A stretch of 45,570 nucleotides of DNA from CAZJOD01 sp964547525. GTDB taxonomy: Bacteria; Bacillota; Clostridia; JAAYHZ01. This document shows positions 35,736 to 45,490 of the stretch, one piece after another (positions within the stretch are counted from its first letter, which is position 1; each line of letters begins with the position of its first letter). The notes beneath the pieces are model-generated. The model did not search any database and was not told the origin of the DNA. It saw only the letters and a program-made list of their open reading frames with translations. The stretch covers positions 1-45,570 of the forward strand of contig CAZJOD010000010.1 in assembly GCA_964547525.1 (NCBI GenBank), in the 5' to 3' direction. The position numbers and the translations under genes are program-made.

Positions 35736-36596
35736 ATGAAAAAGAAGTTCTCATTACGTTTATTTTGTGATAAATTTGCCAAGTTTATAACTTCCCTTTC
35801 AACTGTTTTTGCTCTGATAATATTAGGTATATTGATATATAAAATAGTAAATGACAGTATAGGTTGGTTAAATTTAGACTTTTTAAAAAATAAATTATCC
35901 ATATATCCTGAAAAAACAGGTATCTTTGGTGTTATTACCGGTACATTAATGCTTATGTTGGTGGTTATACCCGTTACAATGGTTTTAGGTGTTGCAGCTG
36001 CAATTTATTTGGAAGAATTCTCAAGTAAAGGCAGGATGCACAGAATTATAGAAACCAATATCGCAAACCTGTCCGGTGTCCCTTCTGTTATTTTCGGATT
36101 ACTGGGTTTAACGGTTTTCGGCAGATGGCTACGGTTAGGCTCAAGTATTTTGTCGGCAGGATTGACCATGTCTCTGTTAGTACTTCCAATTGTTGTAGTA
36201 GCGGCACAAGAAGCGATACGAGCTGTACCCGGGTATCTTAGGGAAGCATCCTATGCCATAGGTGCAACCAAGTGGATCACGGTTTCGACCGTAGTTTTAC
36301 CCGCAGCTACACCCGGTATATTGACAGGCTGCATTCTGGCATTATCAAGAGCTATCGGCGAAACGGCTCCTTTGGTTGTTTTAGGTATACCGACTCTGAT
36401 TTTAAAGACACCTCGAAGCATATTGGATGATTTTACAGCTTTACCTATTCAAATATACTATTGGACTTTAGACACGGTACTGGTGAAAGAATATGCCAAT
36501 CTTGCAGCATCTGCAATCATTGTTTTATTAGTTTTATTATTTATATTAAATTCAGCCGCAATAATTATAAGAAACAAATTTGCAAAAAGATACTGA
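35736..36596 (+). CDS. pstA: Phosphate ABC transporter permease PstA
   Basis: 286 residues with about six membrane segments. The FGVITGTLMLMLVVIP and the loop REASYAIGATKWITVSTVVLPAA are typical of PstA. It starts one base after the pstC stop, with its ribosome site GGAGGTG inside the end of pstC, so the two are translated together. Partner of PstC and PstB. Confidence 0.95.
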   Translation: MKKKFSLRLFCDKFAKFITSLSTVFALIILGILIYKIVNDSIGWLNLDFLKNKLSIYPEKTGIFGVITGTLMLMLVVIPVTMVLGVAAAIYLEEFSSKGRMHRIIETNIANLSGVPSVIFGLLGLTVFGRWLRLGSSILSAGLTMSLLVLPIVVVAAQEAIRAVPGYLREASYAIGATKWITVSTVVLPAATPGILTGCILALSRAIGETAPLVVLGIPTLILKTPRSILDDFTALPIQIYYWTLDTVLVKEYANLAASAIIVLLVLLFILNSAAIIIRNKFAKRY

Positions 36597-36637
36597 TCAA
36601 AAATTAGGTTATGCAAAAAAGAAAGGAGTCGATAAAA

Positions 36638-37447
36638 ATGGTCGCAACTGTGCAAACACAAAAAGAAATATATATATCAGAAGATAATGCAAGCAGTATC
36701 GTATATGATGTTAAATCTTTAAATCTTTGGTATGGAAAAAAACAATCGTTGAAAAATGTGAATCTGGACATTAACCAAAAAGAGGTAACTGCAATAATTG
36801 GACCTTCCGGATGCGGCAAATCTACATCCATAAAAGTTTTAAACCGAATGGTGGAGCTTATTCCCGATGTTAATATTACAGGTAAAATACTATACAAAGG
36901 AACCGACATTTTTGATAAGTCTATGCGTGTAGAAGAATTAAGAACCAATGTGGGAATGGTTTTTCAAAAACCTAATCCGTTTCCAAAATCAATATTTGAA
37001 AATGTCGTGTATGGAGCCAAAATTCATGGTATACGTAATAAAGCACAACTAAACGAAATTGCCGAAACGGCATTAAAAAGAGCGGCGTTATGGGATGAAA
37101 CAAAAGACAGACTAAACGATAACGCTTATGGTTTATCGGGGGGACAACAACAAAGGTTATGTATTGCAAGAGTCTTAGCTGTGGAACCTGATGTTGTACT
37201 GATGGATGAACCCACTTCGGCACTTGATCCTATATCAACTTTAAAAATTGAGGATTTAATACAAGAATTAAAAGAAGATTATACAATAATTATTGTAACT
37301 CACAATATGCAGCAGGCAGGCAGAATATCGGATAAAACAGCTTTTTTTCTTAACGGAGAGGTAATCGAATTTGATGATACCGAACTAATATTCAGCAAGC
37401 CTAAAGATAAAAGGACGGAAGATTATATTACCGGTAGATTCGGATAA
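36638..37447 (+). CDS. pstB: Phosphate ABC transporter ATPase PstB
   Basis: 269 residues from ATG 36638 (AAAGGAG site at 36622-36628). An in-frame ATG at 36611 lies before that site. Walker A GPSGCGKST, Q-loop VFQKPNPFP, signature LSGGQQQR, Walker B VVLMDEPTSALDP and the switch His in VTHNMQQ are all intact. It hydrolyses ATP to drive phosphate import through PstCA, and in many bacteria also takes part in signalling phosphate status to PhoR via PhoU. Confidence 0.96.
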   Translation: MVATVQTQKEIYISEDNASSIVYDVKSLNLWYGKKQSLKNVNLDINQKEVTAIIGPSGCGKSTSIKVLNRMVELIPDVNITGKILYKGTDIFDKSMRVEELRTNVGMVFQKPNPFPKSIFENVVYGAKIHGIRNKAQLNEIAETALKRAALWDETKDRLNDNAYGLSGGQQQRLCIARVLAVEPDVVLMDEPTSALDPISTLKIEDLIQELKEDYTIIIVTHNMQQAGRISDKTAFFLNGEVIEFDDTELIFSKPKDKRTEDYITGRFG

Positions 37448-37511
37448 TTAATTAAATAAATATTTACAAAAAATACTGTAAAAATATATAATTGATATAA
37501 CGGAGGTTATT

Positions 37512-38213
37512 ATGGTTATAAGACAATCATTTGAACAAAAGTTAAAAGACTTGCACCTGGATTTAATTGAAATGGGCAGCCTTGTGGAAGAATCCATCGA
37601 GAATACAATTTTAGCTTTAAAAAATCAAGACATTGAGCTGGCACGCAATATATTTGAAAAAGACGATTTAATTGATGATCTGGAACGAAATATTGAGAAG
37701 AAATGCTTAATTTTAATAGCAAGACAGCAACCTATAGCTAAAGATCTAAGAACAATAACAGCCGCTTTAAAGATCATAACCGATATGGAAAGAATAGGTG
37801 ATCATTCATCCGACATTGCAGAAATAACTATAAGAATGGCACATGAAAAGTATATAAAACCGTTGATTGATATACCAAAAATGGCTGAAAAAGCGAAACA
37901 GATGGTTAAAAAGTCCATAGACGCATATATCCGTCAAGACATTGAATTGGCGAAGGAGGTTTGCGCAAGCGATGATGATGTAGATGAATTATTCCATAGA
38001 ATAGTACTTGAGCTTATAAATATCATGAAAAACGACCCGAACTCCGTAGAACAAGCCGTCAATTTAATGTTAATAGCGAAATACCTGGAAAGAATGGGCG
38101 ATCACGCGACTAATATCAGCGAGTGGGTAGTTTATAACGTTACAGGTGAACATGAGCATTTGGCAAAATACATGCACAAAGACGATCGTAAAAACAATCC
38201 TTTTTATTTATAA
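37512..38213 (+). CDS. phoU: Phosphate signalling protein PhoU
   Basis: 233 residues made of two PhoU three-helix repeats (about 1-110 and 115-220), each with the metal-binding type ERIGDH(S)SDIAE / ERMGDHATNISE motif. It connects the Pst transporter to PhoR to lower the Pho response when phosphate is plentiful. Ribosome site CGGAGG. It lies between pstB and phoP in the same direction. Confidence 0.95.
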   Translation: MVIRQSFEQKLKDLHLDLIEMGSLVEESIENTILALKNQDIELARNIFEKDDLIDDLERNIEKKCLILIARQQPIAKDLRTITAALKIITDMERIGDHSSDIAEITIRMAHEKYIKPLIDIPKMAEKAKQMVKKSIDAYIRQDIELAKEVCASDDDVDELFHRIVLELINIMKNDPNSVEQAVNLMLIAKYLERMGDHATNISEWVVYNVTGEHEHLAKYMHKDDRKNNPFYL

Positions 38214-38233
38214 GTTAGAAAGAGAGATACAAT

Positions 38234-38944
38234 ATGCCGAAAGAATTAATTTATGCCGTAGAAGATGAAGGAAGTATTCGAAAGCTCATCCAATATAATT
38301 TGCAATCTGCAGGTTATAGAGTTATAGCTTTCGACACCGGTGAATCGGTATTGGAAAAATTGAATGATACTATCCCGGATTTGTTATTATTAGATGTCAT
38401 GCTTCCCGGAATTGACGGCTTCGAAGTTTTGAAACAAATTAAATTAAATCTTAAAACGGCAAATCTACCTGTAATAATGCTTACTGCAAAAAGTGAAGAA
38501 TTTGATAAAGTTTTAGGTCTTGAGTTAGGAGCTGACGACTATATTCCGAAGCCTTTCGGTATACGCGAACTTATTGCACGTGTAAAAGCTGTTCTTAGAA
38601 GATCTCAGCCGGTTAACGTTTTAGAAAGCGAGATGATAAGACAAGGTAACATATCGATAGATTTGGTACGAAGAGAAGTATATAAAAACGGGCTATTAAT
38701 CGAAATGCCTCTTAAAGAATTTGAATTGTTAAAAACATTAATGCTTAGCAAGGGTAAAGTATTATCCAGAGAGATGCTTCTTGACCAAATATGGGGGTTT
38801 GACTTTTACGGCGAAACACGAACGGTTGATGTACACATAAGATATCTCAGACAAAAGATCGAAGACAATGACAGTGATCCCACATATATCGAAACCGTAA
38901 GGGGTATAGGTTATAAATTTAATGATAAAAAGCATGAGAATTAA
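38234..38944 (+). CDS. phoP: OmpR-family response regulator PhoP/PhoB
   Basis: 236 residues. Receiver domain (1-120) with phosphorylated Asp54 in LLLLDVMLPGIDGFE, Thr/Lys at MLTAKSEE and the YIPKPFG switch; winged-helix DNA-binding domain (about 130-232) with RTVDVHIRYLRQKIEDN. The acidic pocket reads VEDEG rather than the common VDDE. By position it is the regulator that binds the Pho box at 33515. It follows phoU by 20 bases and precedes its kinase phoR. Confidence 0.94.
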   Translation: MPKELIYAVEDEGSIRKLIQYNLQSAGYRVIAFDTGESVLEKLNDTIPDLLLLDVMLPGIDGFEVLKQIKLNLKTANLPVIMLTAKSEEFDKVLGLELGADDYIPKPFGIRELIARVKAVLRRSQPVNVLESEMIRQGNISIDLVRREVYKNGLLIEMPLKEFELLKTLMLSKGKVLSREMLLDQIWGFDFYGETRTVDVHIRYLRQKIEDNDSDPTYIETVRGIGYKFNDKKHEN

Positions 38945-39003
38945 TTGTGTATTGATCATTCATCAAAATCGTATCACATGATTATAGTTTGACGAGGGTA
39001 TGT

Positions 39004-40803
39004 ATGAAAAGGAAGATATTATTTTATTATACAATATTGATACTAATCGCTATTACAGTGACAGGTATATTTACTTCACAAATGACACGAAAGGTGTACA
39101 AAGAGGAAGTGGAAGACAGGTTATTAACTTCGGCAAAAATTATTCAATTTCATATATTATCAAACATTGAGCAAGGTATCCTTTTTGATTATGATAATCT
39201 GGCTGTATCATTGGCACAGACAATGAATAGTTCCGGAACATACGAGTCAAGCATCCACAATTCAGATTTTTCTGATATACGTATAACTTTCATTGGTTTT
39301 GACGGTACGGTTTTAGGTGAATCGCAAGGGAACCCGGGTGATATGGAAAATCACAGCACTCGAAAAGAAGTCTCCGAAGCCATTCTAGGAGAAATTGGCA
39401 AAGATATTAGATATAGTAATACTATGGGGATTAATTTCCTTTACATTGCCATTCCTTATGAACCGGTTAACATAATCATTCGTGTTTCTGTTCCGCTGTT
39501 ACAAATACAGAACATTGACAAGATCATTTGGATCTATACAATAGCCGGTGTTTTCTCCGGTCTTTCCATTACTCTTTTACTTGCTATAAAATTTTCGACT
39601 TCGATGACAAATCCCGTAAAAGAGTTAATCGCCGTATCCGGCGAGATAGCAAAAGGCAACTATAAAAGACGTGTAAGGATCAATTCTGATGATGAAATGA
39701 GTGAACTTGCGGATACCTTTAATATCATGGCTACGGAACTTGAGAGAACAGTAAACGATCTGACCGATAAAAATATTAAAGTAAAATCTATATTAAACAG
39801 TATGAATGAAGGTATATTGGCGGTGGACAAAGATAATAAAATTATACTTATAAACGATGTAACTCGCAAAATGTTTGATGTTTTACCGGAAGATACTGAT
39901 ATTTTAGGAACGAATCTCATAGAATCCATAAGAAATACAAATATCAACCGCATACTTCGTAAAACTTTGGAAAGCGGCACATCAAAATCGGAAGAGATCA
40001 GAATAGGACCTTCTAGCGATAAATATATACAAGTTTATACAAACCCTATTTTTTCATTTGACAACTCTACGAAAAGTGCAGGTGCCATTGCAATAATGCA
40101 AGATATTACCAATGTTAAAAAACTTGAGCAAATACGAACGGAATTTGTATCAAATGTGACTCATGAGCTTAAAACTCCATTAACTTCAATAAGGGGATTC
40201 ATTGAAACTTTAAGAGCCGGTGCAATAGAAGATAAAGAGGTCTCCGATCAATTTTTAGAAATAATTGATATAGAGGCCGACAGGCTCTTTATATTAATAA
40301 ATGATATATTACAGCTTTCAGAAATTGAATCTATGCAAAAAGACACTCATATTACAAAAGTAAATTTAAAAGGTTTATTTACAGAGATACTACCTATAAT
40401 ACAAAAAGCGGCTGAAGATAAAAAGATAAACATAATAGAACAAATCGATGATAAGGTAATGTTAAATGCAAACGGGAATCGAATTAAGCAATTACTTTTT
40501 AACTTGATTGATAATGCGGTTAAGTATAATAAAGAAAACGGATTCGTGCTTGTTAAAGGATATAAAACCGAAGGCTGCGTTGTAATCAAAGTCAAAGACA
40601 ACGGTATAGGCATACCTGAGGAACATCATGCCAGAATTTTTGAAAGATTTTACCGTGTAGATAAAGGAAGATCAAGAAATTTAGGCGGTACAGGTTTAGG
40701 CTTATCTATTGTTAAGCATATAGTAAATCTGTATAACGGTAACATACAATTCGAGAGTATTCCGGGTCAAGGAACCGAATTTACGATAAAACTTCCGGCT
40801 TAA
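39004..40803 (+). CDS. phoR: Phosphate sensor histidine kinase PhoR
   Basis: 599 residues from ATG 39004 (GAGGG site). A TTG-initiated extension of five codons is unlikely. Two membrane helices (about 5-25 and 174-196) flank an extracytoplasmic sensor (about 26-170). HAMP (about 198-250), PAS (about 262-370), the dimerisation domain with phospho-His387 (VTHELKTPLTSIRG) and the ATPase domain (NLIDNAVKYN, DNGIGIP, GGTGLGLSIVKH) follow. It phosphorylates PhoP when phosphate is low. No terminator with a clear T tract was found after it. Confidence 0.94.
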   Translation: MKRKILFYYTILILIAITVTGIFTSQMTRKVYKEEVEDRLLTSAKIIQFHILSNIEQGILFDYDNLAVSLAQTMNSSGTYESSIHNSDFSDIRITFIGFDGTVLGESQGNPGDMENHSTRKEVSEAILGEIGKDIRYSNTMGINFLYIAIPYEPVNIIIRVSVPLLQIQNIDKIIWIYTIAGVFSGLSITLLLAIKFSTSMTNPVKELIAVSGEIAKGNYKRRVRINSDDEMSELADTFNIMATELERTVNDLTDKNIKVKSILNSMNEGILAVDKDNKIILINDVTRKMFDVLPEDTDILGTNLIESIRNTNINRILRKTLESGTSKSEEIRIGPSSDKYIQVYTNPIFSFDNSTKSAGAIAIMQDITNVKKLEQIRTEFVSNVTHELKTPLTSIRGFIETLRAGAIEDKEVSDQFLEIIDIEADRLFILINDILQLSEIESMQKDTHITKVNLKGLFTEILPIIQKAAEDKKINIIEQIDDKVMLNANGNRIKQLLFNLIDNAVKYNKENGFVLVKGYKTEGCVVIKVKDNGIGIPEEHHARIFERFYRVDKGRSRNLGGTGLGLSIVKHIVNLYNGNIQFESIPGQGTEFTIKLPA

Positions 40804-41034
40804 AAGTTACCTGAAACACCGACTTGCATCTTTACATGTTAAATAAATCTGCATGACCCCTTTTTTTATTTGTTATCTAAATTTACCAATTTTAAGTTAA
40901 ATATAGCATGAAAGCAGACTATCGAACCTACTTTTCACACGTTCTGCCGTCCCCTTGACACCTGGGTTAAAGTGTTGAACTTTGTAAAAATATAATTTTT
41001 ATAAGTTATATATTATAAATTGCAATTAATATAC

Positions 41035-41063
41035 TTGTATAAAAGATGTAACTGTGATATAAT
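41035..41063 (+). promoter_or_regulatory. Vegetative promoter of the AAA ATPase gene
   Basis: TTGTAT (41035-41040), 17-nt spacer, TATAAT (41058-41063). A start near 41070 gives a short leader to the AAGGAGG site and ATG 41098. Confidence 0.7.
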
Positions 41064-41097
41064 AAGTATCAGATATGGCAAAGGAGGTCTTTAATAT

Positions 41098-42312
41098 ATG
41101 ATAAATCGAGAGTTATATATGAGCCGCATTCGTCCTTTTATCGGGAATGATCTTATTAAGGTTATAACCGGCATCCGCCGTAGTGGAAAGTCCGTAATGC
41201 TGAATCTGATTCAACGAGAGTTGGTCACCTCCGGTGTAAATAAGAATCAGTTTGTTTCTATCAACTTTGAAAATATGAGCAACTCACATCTTTGTTTTGC
41301 CGAGATGCTACACAAGGAAATTACTCAGCGAGTAAACAAGATTTCCGGTAAAGCATACCTTTTTTTTGATGAGATTCAGGAAGTCTTGGGTTGGGAAAAG
41401 TGCATCAATTCCTTTCGGGTTGAATTTGATTGCGATATCTATATCACCGGCTCAAATGCCAAGCTGCTTTCAGGAGAACCGGCCACATACCTTGCGGGTC
41501 GATATGTAGAGTTTGTGATTTATCCCTTTTCCTTTGGAGAGTTTTCAGATCTGTACCATACCGTTTTTCCTGACTCCGATTCGAGATCGATATTTACCCG
41601 GTATCTTTCCGACGGCGGGATGCCGTATTTGAGCAATCTTCGTTATGCTGAGCAGCCGAGTCGTCAGTACCTGCAAGACCTCTACAACTCCGTTGTGCTG
41701 AAAGATATTGTAAAACGAAACAAAATTCGGGATGTTGATCTACTGGAACGTATTCTTGCATATATTACGGTAAATGTCGGGACGACTTTCTCCGCTACTG
41801 CGATTTCAAAATATCTCAAAAGCGAGGGCCGTACTGTTGCACCGGAAACAATCTTGAACTACATCAAGGCTTGTGAGGATGCCTTTTTGTTTTACCGTGT
41901 CCGCAGGCAGGACTTGCAGGGCAAGAAGATTCTCACCGTGAACGAAAAATACTACATTGCGGACCATGGAATCAGAGAAGCTGTTTTCGGAGGGAATATG
42001 AAGGATATCAACCTCATTTTTGAGAACATCGTGTATATGGAACTTCTGCGGCGAGGGTACAAAGTCACCGTTGGAAAAGCAGGAGAAAAAGAGATTGATT
42101 TTATTGCTGAAAAGCAAACTCAAAAGCTCTATGTTCAAGTAGCTTATTTACTGGCATCCGAGGAAACGATCCGGCGTGAATTCGGAGCATATGATGCAAT
42201 CAGGGATAACTTTCCCAAGTATGTTGTGTCGTATGATGAATTTGATATGAGCAGGGACGGACTAAAGCATATGAATATACGTGAGTTCTTGTTGTCTGAA
42301 CAATGGAATTGA
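41098..42312 (+). CDS. AAA_14/DUF4143 ATPase, probably acquired
   Basis: 404 residues. The N-terminal ATPase has Walker A GIRRSGKS (25-32), Walker B YLFFDEIQ (Asp91, Glu92) and sensor ITGSNAKLLSGE. The C-terminal DUF4143 part has the KEIDFIAEK...LYVQVAY region that resembles a degenerate PD-(D/E)XK core. This is an abundant, often horizontally mobile family of unknown role in anaerobes. Base composition is clearly higher in G+C (about 48% in a sample line) than both neighbours, with different codon choice, supporting recent acquisition. It has its own promoter and is convergent with the lipoprotein genes. Confidence 0.88.
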   Translation: MINRELYMSRIRPFIGNDLIKVITGIRRSGKSVMLNLIQRELVTSGVNKNQFVSINFENMSNSHLCFAEMLHKEITQRVNKISGKAYLFFDEIQEVLGWEKCINSFRVEFDCDIYITGSNAKLLSGEPATYLAGRYVEFVIYPFSFGEFSDLYHTVFPDSDSRSIFTRYLSDGGMPYLSNLRYAEQPSRQYLQDLYNSVVLKDIVKRNKIRDVDLLERILAYITVNVGTTFSATAISKYLKSEGRTVAPETILNYIKACEDAFLFYRVRRQDLQGKKILTVNEKYYIADHGIREAVFGGNMKDINLIFENIVYMELLRRGYKVTVGKAGEKEIDFIAEKQTQKLYVQVAYLLASEETIRREFGAYDAIRDNFPKYVVSYDEFDMSRDGLKHMNIREFLLSEQWN

Positions 42313-42348
42313 ATTTGCGCTAGACATGTTATTGATGCTTTTTCAAAT

Positions 42349-43893
42349 TTACTTCAGTATGTTATTAAAATAATTTAGAAAATCGTCTAATTCAAAAGAT
42401 GAAATTAAACGCATATATTCTTCCACTGTCATTCCTTCTTTGATTTCGGTATAAAATCTAGGGTGATGCATTAATATATTACTAACACTCCTGGCTTTTG
42501 AAAATTCATTAATATTCAATTTTGTATCATTTGAATATAAATTAGATATGGCTTGGCGGTAGAGATCGTATGAAAAAGGTGTATTCTTATTGACTGTTAT
42601 TCTTATATCATATCCTGTCTGAATTTCTGATATAAACTGTCTTTCCAAAACCGGTGAAAAAGTATATGATCGTCTCCAATTGATTACACATTTATCAGAG
42701 TCATACAAACACACCTTATTATTTTTCAAATAATAATTCTTATTTAATATACCATATCTAAGTAAATCATATGCGGTTTGATTGGTCATAATAAAGTTAA
42801 TTACTTTTAATGCGGATTCACCATTACCATTATTAATTATATAAAAATTAGGATATGTTATATAAGAAATATAATAGGATGTATTTTCATTAAGCAAAAA
42901 TACATCATGTTTTTCTTGGAATGTTTCAAATGCCAATTTGTTTTCAGATATAAGTGTTCTGTATAATACCGGTTGCGCAACATATGAAGCAGTTTCCGGT
43001 AAGGAGATAATTTCATGTGGATTAACATATACATCAGTAGCATAAGTAAAAAACCCTTTTTGTAACATATCCGAATATGTTGTATAAGCTTCGATAAATT
43101 TCGGTAAACTTTCCATTGGAACAACAGCTTTTTCATCCGGGCTGTATACTAAACCATAGTCGAGATAATAATAACCGAAACATTCTAAATATAAACGAAT
43201 AAACAGGTCAAGATCACACATAAATAAATCATTTTTACCTATTATACCTCCTTCAACACAAACATTATAATAATTGATATAATCTAAAAAATTATTAATA
43301 CCAATCATTTTACTTTTTTTAAAAACATTTTTATCTGTTACAATGGCATATAAATTACTTAACCCACTTGAAAGTCGACCCGGTACTGCATATATTTTAT
43401 TATCCAAACTTATTTTCGGCAGAACTTCTTTTGATTCATTAATTATTTCGATTGCCGTAGGGTATATTTTAGATAAAATTTCTGTAATATCTGCTAGATT
43501 ATATTTATTTATTATCTCATGAGACATATCTTCCATTACATAAACTGAATCGCATATATCGATTTGATCAGCCGAATTAATAGCTTTTTGTAATTCAATA
43601 TCATAATGAATACCAGAAACAAAATTAAATTGTAAATTAATATTCATAGTAGTAATTGTAAGTTTTGTTAACTCATTATATATTTCTTTGTAGTTCCCAT
43701 CTGTATTATTGCTCAAGTCCTTTCCAAAATAATAAACTCGGGGAATAGAACTATCAAAAGTTTCGACCGGTAAAGTGGTTTCCTTATATGTAGTATGTAT
43801 ATCTTTCTCCTGTCCTAAACAACCGGTCAAAAATAACTCTGATAATATTATAATTATACAAATGACAGCTATTTTGTTTTTCATACTATTCAT
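42349..43893 (-). CDS. Solute-binding-like lipoprotein 1
   Basis: 514 residues from ATG 43893, where GGGAGG stands 8 nt upstream. The frame stays open 24 codons further, but that part overlaps the preceding gene. A lipoprotein signal has lipobox LTGC (Cys about 24), followed by a body of solute-binding size. Recognisable family motifs are weak. AVPGRLSSGLSNLYAI and the C-terminal MTVEEYMRLIS are what I can point to. It lies 31 bases downstream of a second lipoprotein gene in the same direction, so the two are probably co-transcribed and may form a paired surface receptor. Function unproven. Confidence 0.75.
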   Translation of the reverse strand: MNSMKNKIAVICIIIILSELFLTGCLGQEKDIHTTYKETTLPVETFDSSIPRVYYFGKDLSNNTDGNYKEIYNELTKLTITTMNINLQFNFVSGIHYDIELQKAINSADQIDICDSVYVMEDMSHEIINKYNLADITEILSKIYPTAIEIINESKEVLPKISLDNKIYAVPGRLSSGLSNLYAIVTDKNVFKKSKMIGINNFLDYINYYNVCVEGGIIGKNDLFMCDLDLFIRLYLECFGYYYLDYGLVYSPDEKAVVPMESLPKFIEAYTTYSDMLQKGFFTYATDVYVNPHEIISLPETASYVAQPVLYRTLISENKLAFETFQEKHDVFLLNENTSYYISYITYPNFYIINNGNGESALKVINFIMTNQTAYDLLRYGILNKNYYLKNNKVCLYDSDKCVINWRRSYTFSPVLERQFISEIQTGYDIRITVNKNTPFSYDLYRQAISNLYSNDTKLNINEFSKARSVSNILMHHPRFYTEIKEGMTVEEYMRLISSFELDDFLNYFNNILK

Positions 43894-43924
43894 AATTACC
43901 TCCCGATAAATATTGATATAATGA

Positions 43925-45490
43925 TTATTCCAATGAGTTAAAAATTTCTTGAATACTATCAACAAAGTCTTGATTTCTTGATTCTTTAAGTAAATTTTTA
44001 TATTCTTCCATTTCTTCTATGCTTATTTTATTGAAAAAGAAAAAATACATATTATTCATTCTAAAAAGCTCTGTATTCTCCAATCTATATTGCTTCTCAA
44101 ACTGCCTAAATAAAAGATTCATCTTTTCAAAATAAATTGATATATTATCTGATCTGCTTAACAATTTATATGACAAAGGATTCAAAGTATATTCTTTAAT
44201 AAGGTTTGTTTTGATGAATGTCTTGTTGGTCGATCCTCCAAATATTTGATCGGTGACAGTTGAAATTGAATCTCCCCCTCCTAAGAACATAAAAGGAGCG
44301 CTAGTCACACTATCATCCCAATAAATATATTTGTTGATTTGATCATATTTGTAATTTACATTTTCCTTTCCAAAAGTCACTAATTTCCTGGCATCAATAT
44401 TTGTATGAAGCCAATCTATATAAATTAAAGCGTCCTGTTTATTTGCACAGGTTTCACTTACAAAAAAGTAAGGAAATTGCGGTTGCATATTTCTTCTTTC
44501 AAGTGGTTCATCTAATAAATAAAACGATTTATATTCATTGGCGATATAATAATTAAAATCGTAATTTGCTCCGATTATTACAGCATCAAACATATTGGGA
44601 TTTTTCATAAAATCATTCAATTCTTCATAGGATGTACCTATATTACTATTATTCAATTGTTGTTTTATCCAAATTGCTTGATCAAGTATACCTGTATCTT
44701 CTATCCGCACAACTTTACACGAATAATCATTTTTACTTGATAAATATATATACGGTAAAGATGCGATAAGATTATAGTAACCTGACTTATCAATGATAGA
44801 ATTCATAATCAATCGACCATCTATAAACAGTTTCTCACTTAAATTAAACTTGTCCATACGAAAAAATTCTTCAAATGCCTCATCAAAACTTGATACACTT
44901 TTTATATCCAACTCTTCGCATAATGAATTTTTAACAATCATTCTAGGTATAGATGTTGTAATATTATCATAAAGAATAACACCATAGATTTTATCTTCTA
45001 CAGACGATAATTTTCTAAAATCTGGATAAGAGTTATAGAAAGATGATATGTAGGGTGTTTTTTCATTTATATAATCGGTTATTTCGACTGCATATCCCTT
45101 ATTAACATAATGATATAAATCCACCCTACTTGCATTTTTCGATATTAAGCTAGGATAAAATTCTGCAACCTGCATGATATCCGGTAACATACCGGCACTA
45201 AAATTTTTTTCAAAGTATTCTGCTGATTCCATGCCGGCAGGTAAATAAATAACATCTAGAAATATTCCCAATTCTTCTACACTTAAAATATTAAGATCAA
45301 TAACTATATCCTCATAAAATTTTAATAACTTTGCATTGCTACCTGTTAAATATGAAAGATGTATTGTCGATTCACTTATATCTTTGGAGATATCACTCTT
45401 ATTTTCAATATCCACTTCATTAATATCATTACATCCTAATGGCAAAAGCAAAAAGATGATAATAACTGTATATAAAATTTTTTTTCTCAT
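43925..45490 (-). CDS. Solute-binding-like lipoprotein 2
   Basis: 521 residues. The signal peptide ends in lipobox LPLGC (Cys20). The next part contains NFSAGMLPDIMQVAEF, a segment like those in sugar-binding lipoproteins, and near the C-terminus MNNMYFFFFNKIS is very hydrophobic. The ribosome site is weak (AGAGATC). The same frame stays open upstream to the window edge, but the Met at 45490 is supported by the signal peptide. It is an outer-surface protein, perhaps a receptor, with no transporter subunits visible. Confidence 0.7.
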   Translation of the reverse strand: MRKKILYTVIIIFLLLPLGCNDINEVDIENKSDISKDISESTIHLSYLTGSNAKLLKFYEDIVIDLNILSVEELGIFLDVIYLPAGMESAEYFEKNFSAGMLPDIMQVAEFYPSLISKNASRVDLYHYVNKGYAVEITDYINEKTPYISSFYNSYPDFRKLSSVEDKIYGVILYDNITTSIPRMIVKNSLCEELDIKSVSSFDEAFEEFFRMDKFNLSEKLFIDGRLIMNSIIDKSGYYNLIASLPYIYLSSKNDYSCKVVRIEDTGILDQAIWIKQQLNNSNIGTSYEELNDFMKNPNMFDAVIIGANYDFNYYIANEYKSFYLLDEPLERRNMQPQFPYFFVSETCANKQDALIYIDWLHTNIDARKLVTFGKENVNYKYDQINKYIYWDDSVTSAPFMFLGGGDSISTVTDQIFGGSTNKTFIKTNLIKEYTLNPLSYKLLSRSDNISIYFEKMNLLFRQFEKQYRLENTELFRMNNMYFFFFNKISIEEMEEYKNLLKESRNQDFVDSIQEIFNSLE

